This document shows, in pieces, positions 59,582-64,000 of a stretch of 64,000 bases of DNA (the first letter of the stretch is position 1; each line of letters opens with the position of its first letter). The stretch comes from Cytophagales bacterium (GTDB taxonomy: Bacteria; Bacteroidota; Bacteroidia; Cytophagales; Spirosomataceae), in the NCBI GenBank assembly GCA_013298215.1, contig JAAFKE010000009.1:1-64000 (forward strand). Reading direction: 5' to 3'. Both the position numbers and the translations under genes were made by a program. The notes below the pieces were generated by a model. That model was not told the origin of the DNA, did not search any database, and saw only the letters and a list, made by a program, of their open reading frames with translations.

Positions 59582-60316
59582 TTAGCGCAACACGCCAGTT
59601 TGATCGAAGAGCGGCTCCATCCATTCGTTGGGCAGGCGCTGAACCGCATTGTTGAGCAGCAGCCGCCACTGGTGGGTGAGCTGGGTGAGGTCTTCTTTCT
59701 CGAAACGGTGTTCGTGAATTTGGTAGCTGTCGCGCTCATAAATGGCCACGTCAATCGGGTAATCCACGTCGTTGGCACTTACGTAGGTGGCATCGAACGA
59801 GAGCAAACCCATTTTGAGGGCTTCCTGCATGGTGGTGTCAAACTTAAGGCTTCGGTACAGCAGTGGTTTGCCGTAGCCAGAATTGCCAATGATAAAAAAC
59901 GGAGAACTTTCGCCAACCTCCACCCAGTTGCCCTCGGGATAGAGCAAAAAAAGTTTATGTTCGGCGTCTTTTTCTAACTGCCCCCCAACAATTGCGTACA
60001 GATTAAAGCCCAGCCCAGCGCTTTCTAAGGCTTCTTTGTCTTCGTTGGCAACGCGCCTCACCTGCTGGCCCAAGGCATTGACGGCCTTGTAGAGCTTGTC
60101 GAAATGGTTGTTGTTTTCTTCGAGGGCCTCGTGGAAGTACGTGATGGCCTTGTCGCGCACTGAGCGCAGCCCCGACGTCATAATAAACAGCGAGTGGTGT
60201 TCGACCTGGTGGATGGATATTTTTTTATTGACCGATACCTCCGAACCCGACGTGAGCCGCGAATCGGCCAAGGCCACCAAACCAGATGCTACTCTTACGC
60301 CCAAGCAATACGTCAT
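59582..60316 (-). CDS. anbu: Anbu-type proteasome-related peptidase
   Basis: 244 residues. The N terminus MTYCLGVRVASGLVALADSR, with Thr2 exposed after Met removal, and FIMTSGLRSVRDKAITYFHE match Anbu, the bacterial proteasome homologue that forms large open-ring assemblies. GFNLYAIVGGQ, FIIGNSGYGKPLLYRSL and GLLSFDATYVSANDVDYPID are also family-typical. Anbu is usually found with a transglutaminase-like protein, an alpha-E protein and an ATP-grasp protein; none is here. The downstream neighbours are a methyltransferase and a thioesterase. Confidence 0.92.
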   Translation of the reverse strand: MTYCLGVRVASGLVALADSRLTSGSEVSVNKKISIHQVEHHSLFIMTSGLRSVRDKAITYFHEALEENNNHFDKLYKAVNALGQQVRRVANEDKEALESAGLGFNLYAIVGGQLEKDAEHKLFLLYPEGNWVEVGESSPFFIIGNSGYGKPLLYRSLKFDTTMQEALKMGLLSFDATYVSANDVDYPIDVAIYERDSYQIHEHRFEKEDLTQLTHQWRLLLNNAVQRLPNEWMEPLFDQTGVLR

Positions 60317-60409
60317 TTTTCTGAGGGTTTATTGAATGCGAATATAGTACAAAAAAGGGCGTATCTCCAAAAGTTCGGGCCAAGCTACTGCAAACCGCGC
60401 AGAATTTCT

Positions 60410-60417
60410 TAGTTTTG
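60410..60417 (+). promoter_or_regulatory. nusB -7 element 4 nt before the ATG
   Basis: TAGTTTTG, then CGGC and the ATG at 60422. Transcription should start at or within a few bases of the start codon. Confidence 0.6.
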
Positions 60418-60421
60418 CGGC

Positions 60422-61588
60422 ATGATAAACCGAAGGTTACTCAGAATTAAAACCATGCAGGCGCTCTACGCCCTGCGCCAGGCCGAAGCGTCGGATTTTC
60501 AGTTGGCGATCGACTTTATTGCGGATACTTTTAGGCCAGATCTTAACTCAATGGTGGCGCAAGAACCCAAAAAGTTGGATAAAATGCGAAGATTATCGCT
60601 GGCCGCCCTCGACCAGATTGCCAAGGGCGTTGATGTGTCGAAAGACAAAGACCTGCCCACCGAAGCCTACCGAACGGCCCAAACCGCGTTTGAGTATTAC
60701 CAAAAAAAGGTGAGCGAAGACCGCGTAGCCTACGGGCGAACGATGCTCAAAGAGTCGGAGGTGGCCTATGAGTCGTACCTTTGGGTGATGACGATGCTGG
60801 CCGAGTTTGGTAAAATTGCCAAAAACGACCGCGAGCGCGCCTACGACGACCCCGACTTTGTGATTGCGAAGGAATCGGGTTTGGACTCGAACGAAATTAT
60901 CCAGGTACTTGTGGCATCGAAAACACTCGAAAACCAAGCTGCCAGGCATGGCATCAGCTGGACGGAGCAATCGGGCGACTTGCGGCGGGTTTATCGGGAG
61001 GTATTCAAAACCGACGAAACCTACCGCCAATACTGCCAAGCGCACCAACACACACCCGACGAAGACCAGAAAATGGCACAATATGCCCTGCGCCAACTCG
61101 TTTTAAAGAGCGAAGGCTGCACGACGTATTTTGAGGCAAAAGACCTAAACTGGGCCGAAAACCACCAAGTGGTGCGCGACATGGGCATAAAAACCCTCAA
61201 AACCGCCACCAGCGAAGACGCTTTTAAGCTCTCGACGCTGTCGGAAAATTGGGAGGATGACCGCTGGTTTATGGAGGAGTTGTTCAACAAAACGGTCGAA
61301 AACGACCACGTTTTTGAAGAATTAATCAACGGCCAACTCAAAAATTGGGACGCCGACCGCGTGGCAATGACCGACAATATTTTAATGAAAATGGCACTGA
61401 CCGAGATGATGGTTTTCCCGGGGATTCCAGTGAAGGTGACCATCAACGAAATTATTGAGATAGCCAAAGAATATAGTACACCCAAAAGCGGTACTTTTGT
61501 GAACGGAATATTAGATGTTTTGTCTAAACAATTGGTAGAAAACAACAAAATACGCAAAAGCGGACGCGGACTGATTGATAATAAGTAA
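60422..61588 (+). CDS. nusB: Transcription antitermination factor NusB, long form
   Basis: 388 residues, versus about 140 in E. coli. The N terminus INRRLLRIKTMQALYALRQA keeps the NusB start; the helical middle (about 100-250) is extra; the conserved NusB end is at about 300-367 (LMKMALTEMMVFPGIPVKVT, then SGTFVNGILDVL). Long NusB proteins are normal in Bacteroidota. It binds NusE and boxA RNA in rRNA antitermination. Followed by the YtxH and DUF1573 genes in an apparent operon. Confidence 0.94.
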   Translation: MINRRLLRIKTMQALYALRQAEASDFQLAIDFIADTFRPDLNSMVAQEPKKLDKMRRLSLAALDQIAKGVDVSKDKDLPTEAYRTAQTAFEYYQKKVSEDRVAYGRTMLKESEVAYESYLWVMTMLAEFGKIAKNDRERAYDDPDFVIAKESGLDSNEIIQVLVASKTLENQAARHGISWTEQSGDLRRVYREVFKTDETYRQYCQAHQHTPDEDQKMAQYALRQLVLKSEGCTTYFEAKDLNWAENHQVVRDMGIKTLKTATSEDAFKLSTLSENWEDDRWFMEELFNKTVENDHVFEELINGQLKNWDADRVAMTDNILMKMALTEMMVFPGIPVKVTINEIIEIAKEYSTPKSGTFVNGILDVLSKQLVENNKIRKSGRGLIDNK

Positions 61589-61598
61589 CAGCAACCAA

Positions 61599-61913
61599 AT
61601 GAATGAACCCATGAGCAAATCGAGCAGAAGTTTAATTGCATTTTTGGCGGGCGTGGCCACGGGCGCGGCCATTGGAATATTGTATGCACCCGACAAGGGG
61701 GAGATCACCCGCGACAAGGTTTCGTACAAGTTGTCGAAATACCGGGAGCAATTACAAAAATTGATCGAAGACCTCCTCGAAGGCAAAGACCTCGGCGATA
61801 GTATTGCCCGAACCGAAGGCCAAAAGGTGGTGAACGATGCCCGCGAAAAGGCCGAACGGCTACTCGAAGACGTGGACCGACTTATGGCCCAAATCAAAAA
61901 CGAACCCGCATAA
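61599..61913 (+). CDS. YtxH-domain protein
   Basis: 104 residues from the ATG at 61599 (61611 also possible; the frame itself opens at 61575 inside nusB). SLIAFLAGVATGAAIGILYA is a single membrane helix with the YtxH GAAxGxLxAPxxG pattern, and a coiled-coil-like charged tail follows (about 40-104, EKAERLLEDVDRLMAQI). The family is membrane-anchored and of unclear role, often stress-linked. Ten bp after nusB. Confidence 0.86.
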   Translation: MNEPMSKSSRSLIAFLAGVATGAAIGILYAPDKGEITRDKVSYKLSKYREQLQKLIEDLLEGKDLGDSIARTEGQKVVNDAREKAERLLEDVDRLMAQIKNEPA

Positions 61914-61931
61914 ACACACCCCAAATCGCCC

Positions 61932-62375
61932 ATGAAAACACGTATGGCTGTAGCCCCACTGTTGTTTTTTCTTTTCTGTTGTTCCCAAAACAAAGAAAAC
62001 AAAAGCAGTGCAGGCGAGTTCCAAGATAAACTACCAAAAATTGAGTTTGCCGAAGACATCAGCAAGCCGTTCGACTTTGGCGAACTCAAAGAAGGAGATG
62101 TGGTAGAACACACCTACAGTTTTAAGAACGCGGGCGAGTTTCCGCTCATTATAAACAACGTGGGGGTTTCGTGCGGTTGTACGGCCTCCGAGTGGCCGCG
62201 CGAACCAGTGGCCCCTGGCGATACGTCAGCCATCAAAATAAAGTTTAATACCAAAGGCAAGGCAGGCCCGCAAGCCAAAACCATTACGGTGTTTGCCAAC
62301 ACGTCGCCCGCCTCCACGTCCATCAATTTTACGGCCGTTGTGTCAGTCATCGACTCGGCCAAAAGCAGCAAGTAA
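61932..62375 (+). CDS. DUF1573 lipoprotein
   Basis: 147 residues: signal with lipobox (FFLFCCSQ, Cys near 17) and a DUF1573 Ig-like domain (about 45-140): VVEHTYSFKNAGEFPLIINN, SCGCTASEWP and INFTAVVSVI. The CGCT motif after a turn is a hallmark of this Bacteroidota family, which is probably outer-membrane or periplasmic. Function unknown. Last gene of the nusB operon. Confidence 0.9.
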   Translation: MKTRMAVAPLLFFLFCCSQNKENKSSAGEFQDKLPKIEFAEDISKPFDFGELKEGDVVEHTYSFKNAGEFPLIINNVGVSCGCTASEWPREPVAPGDTSAIKIKFNTKGKAGPQAKTITVFANTSPASTSINFTAVVSVIDSAKSSK

Positions 62376-62411
62376 CTCAGTGTAGTCAGGTGCTGGCTTT
62401 GGTAAATGCGG

Positions 62412-62419
62412 TATATTTG
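62412..62419 (+). promoter_or_regulatory. -7 element 4 nt before the restriction-endonuclease gene
   Basis: TATATTTG, then CAGT and the ATG at 62424. This layout suggests a leaderless message for the restriction-modification operon. Confidence 0.6.
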
Positions 62420-62423
62420 CAGT

Positions 62424-63107
62424 ATGGAAATTAACGAAAAACTTACCATACCCAAACTCATTGAAGAAGCCCAGCTTTTCTGCGTTGGGCAGTCGAAGTT
62501 TCAACACAAAGAACTTTTCGGCGTTACCGATGGTAAAGCCGTTGGAACTTTGATTGAACAGAAATTTCAAAAGCATTTGCGCGACAAATACGAAGTTACA
62601 ATTGGTTCATCGGCAAGTGGCGTTGATTTGCCCTCAGAAGATATTTTGACGGACATCAAAGTAACTTCCATCAAACAGCCCCAATCATCTTGCCCTTTCA
62701 AAGATGCCAAACAGAAAATATTTGGTTTGGGTTATAACCTACTTGTGTTCGTTTATGACAAAACGGACGATGAAAACACAAAAACTGCGACGCTTGATTT
62801 TGTGAGTTGTTCATTTGTTTCAAAAGAACGAACTGCCGACTACACCACTACTTTTCGTTTGCGAGAAATGGTTAAGGACAAAGCCAATGAAGCTGATATT
62901 ATTGCGTATCTACAAGACAAGAATATTCCAGCGGATGAAATAACGCTGTCGAAATTGGCTGAACAAATTTTACAATCGCCACCAGAACAGGGTTATCTGA
63001 CCATTTCCAATGCCTTGCAATGGAGATTGCAGTATCAAAGAATTGTAGCGTTGGCAGACGACGTTTCGGGTATTTCTAAAATCGTAAGTTACAATAAGCC
63101 AAAATGA
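62424..63107 (+). CDS. Probable type II restriction endonuclease
   Basis: 227 residues from the ATG at 62424 (the frame is open to 62406). GVDLPSEDILTDIKVTSIKQ fits a PD-(D/E)XK nuclease core, with D77-x-K79 as likely catalytic residues, and helical segments on both sides. The stop codon overlaps the start of a methyltransferase gene (ATGA), the classic coupling of a restriction-modification pair. It is AT-richer than the nusB operon. Recognition sequence cannot be predicted. Confidence 0.8.
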   Translation: MEINEKLTIPKLIEEAQLFCVGQSKFQHKELFGVTDGKAVGTLIEQKFQKHLRDKYEVTIGSSASGVDLPSEDILTDIKVTSIKQPQSSCPFKDAKQKIFGLGYNLLVFVYDKTDDENTKTATLDFVSCSFVSKERTADYTTTFRLREMVKDKANEADIIAYLQDKNIPADEITLSKLAEQILQSPPEQGYLTISNALQWRLQYQRIVALADDVSGISKIVSYNKPK

Positions 63108-64000
63108 TGAAAGTATTTGGAGCAAACATCAGTAGTGAGGTTTCAGATTTCTTAAATCAAAGTTTAAGGGCTATTTCATCATTTGAATTAGCCAATTCCC
63201 AACTACTCGAAGCCTTCGGTATTCAGGATTTCTTTGACAACGACGAAGATTTAGAAATACTCAAAGAAGTCATTTCCGATAACTGTAATACACTCGAAGA
63301 GCCCGACCGAGCCGAATATGGCGACTTTCAGACGAACGAAAATTTGGCAAATAAAGCAACGCTACATTTAGTTTCAAAAGGCGTTTCCCCCGAAATAGTT
63401 GTTGAACCAACCTGTGGAAAAGGCAACTTTATTGTTGCTTGCTTAAAGAATTTCCCGAGCATCACAAATATATTCGGCATTGAAATTTATAAACCTTACG
63501 TGTGGGAAACTAAGTTTAATATTGTAGGCTTTTATCTTTCGCACCCAAACTTAAATAAGCCTAAAATTTCAGTAGCGCATTGCAATGTTTTCGACTTCGA
63601 TTTCAAACAAATTGAAAAAGAGTTTTCTAAAAAAGTCCTGCCTTCTGCGGAGGATTTAGGTGGAGCTGACATTTTAATAATTGGCAACCCGCCGTGGGTT
63701 ACCAACTCAAAATTGGGAAGCCTCAATTCAATTGGGCGGCAATCCGCGAATTTACCAAAGAAAACGAACTTTAAAAATCACAGTGGTTTAGATGCCATGA
63801 CGGGCAAAGGCAACTTTGACATTGCCGAATCCATTACTTTGACAATGCTTAACACCTTTCAAAAAATGAAAGGGCATCTGCTTTTGTTGGTTAAAAATTC
63901 GGTGATTAAAAACATTGTTTTTGACCAAACTAAAAACAAATACAACATTGCGTCCATCGAAAAGCATTGCATCGACAGCAAAAAGGAGTTTAATGTCTCC
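63104..64000 (+). CDS. N6-adenine DNA methyltransferase, 3' end outside the window
   Basis: 299 residues are visible and the frame is open to the last base. EPTCGKGNFIVACL (101-114) is the SAM-binding motif I and GNPPWVTNS (194-202) the NPPW catalytic motif IV of amino-methyltransferases; this order (I before IV) is that of gamma-type enzymes. It should protect the host from the preceding nuclease. ATG at 63104 overlaps the nuclease stop codon; 63107 is an alternative. A target-recognition domain is expected in the missing part. Confidence 0.88.
   Translation, partial: MMKVFGANISSEVSDFLNQSLRAISSFELANSQLLEAFGIQDFFDNDEDLEILKEVISDNCNTLEEPDRAEYGDFQTNENLANKATLHLVSKGVSPEIVVEPTCGKGNFIVACLKNFPSITNIFGIEIYKPYVWETKFNIVGFYLSHPNLNKPKISVAHCNVFDFDFKQIEKEFSKKVLPSAEDLGGADILIIGNPPWVTNSKLGSLNSIGRQSANLPKKTNFKNHSGLDAMTGKGNFDIAESITLTMLNTFQKMKGHLLLLVKNSVIKNIVFDQTKNKYNIASIEKHCIDSKKEFNVS

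Overview
The window looks like chromosomal DNA of a Bacteroidota bacterium, most likely in or near the Cytophagales (inference from gene content; no species can be named). The signs are: TAnnTTTG-type -7 promoter elements, almost no Shine-Dalgarno sequences, an LpxC-FabZ fusion, the ArgF'-type acylornithine carbamoyltransferase, a very long NusB, and several Bacteroidota-typical families (DUF3467, DUF5606, DUF5723, DUF6056). Most of the sequence is dense housekeeping DNA of moderate GC, broken by AT-richer accessory islands.

Layout. 0-0.1 kb: the 3' end of a 5S rRNA gene and its terminator. 0.3-6.7 kb: envelope proteins, a lysine-rich tandem-repeat protein, a glycosyltransferase with UDP-GlcNAc 2-epimerase, and an OmpA/TPR lipoprotein. 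6.9-12.6 kb: an APC permease and a carbohydrate module (isomerase, Gfo/Idh/MocA dehydrogenase, divergent MFS importer). 12.6-14.4 kb: a PIN toxin with a small partner, then a two-gene operon (membrane protein plus His-rich lipoprotein) whose promoter is overlapped by a perfect palindrome. 14.4-21.7 kb: amino-acid, folate and lipoprotein metabolism (asd, 5-FCL, yidD, lgt, aroE, NDH-2, argF'). 21.7-25.8 kb: a MITE-like repeat and a surface-glycan set (MBOAT, DUF6056, GT2). 25.9-26.2 kb: a probable structured non-coding RNA with its own terminator. 26.2-34.3 kb: AlbA_2 protein, yidC, trpGD and a Tet-like MFS pump. 34.3-45.9 kb: crcB, an ABC exporter, a cyclophilin, a macroglobulin-like/TonB-plug protein, hemJ, engB, mnmH, an Rpn-family nuclease and a dienelactone hydrolase.

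45.9-50.6 kb is a decayed mobile-element zone: an IS1634-type transposase fragment, a complete but mutated IS5-family element with inverted repeats and a TAA target duplication, a G9 tract, an AT-rich SGNH hydrolase, two 31-bp hairpin repeats and tRNA-Arg(CCG). 50.6-56.5 kb holds an aldehyde dehydrogenase, the lipid A genes lpxA, lpxC/fabZ and lpxD, and an HD phosphohydrolase. 56.7-57.7 kb is rpsL-rpsG without fusA. 57.9-62.4 kb has a thioesterase, a methyltransferase, the proteasome-like Anbu peptidase, nusB, a YtxH protein and a DUF1573 lipoprotein. The right edge enters a two-gene restriction-modification system; its methyltransferase runs off the window.

The observations most worth following are the candidate RNA at 25.9 kb, the palindrome-controlled His-rich operon at 13.4 kb, the repeat family at 21.7/56.5 kb, four promoters whose -7 element ends exactly 4 nt before the ATG (probable leaderless mRNAs), and the Ala at position 90 of the ArgF' protein.
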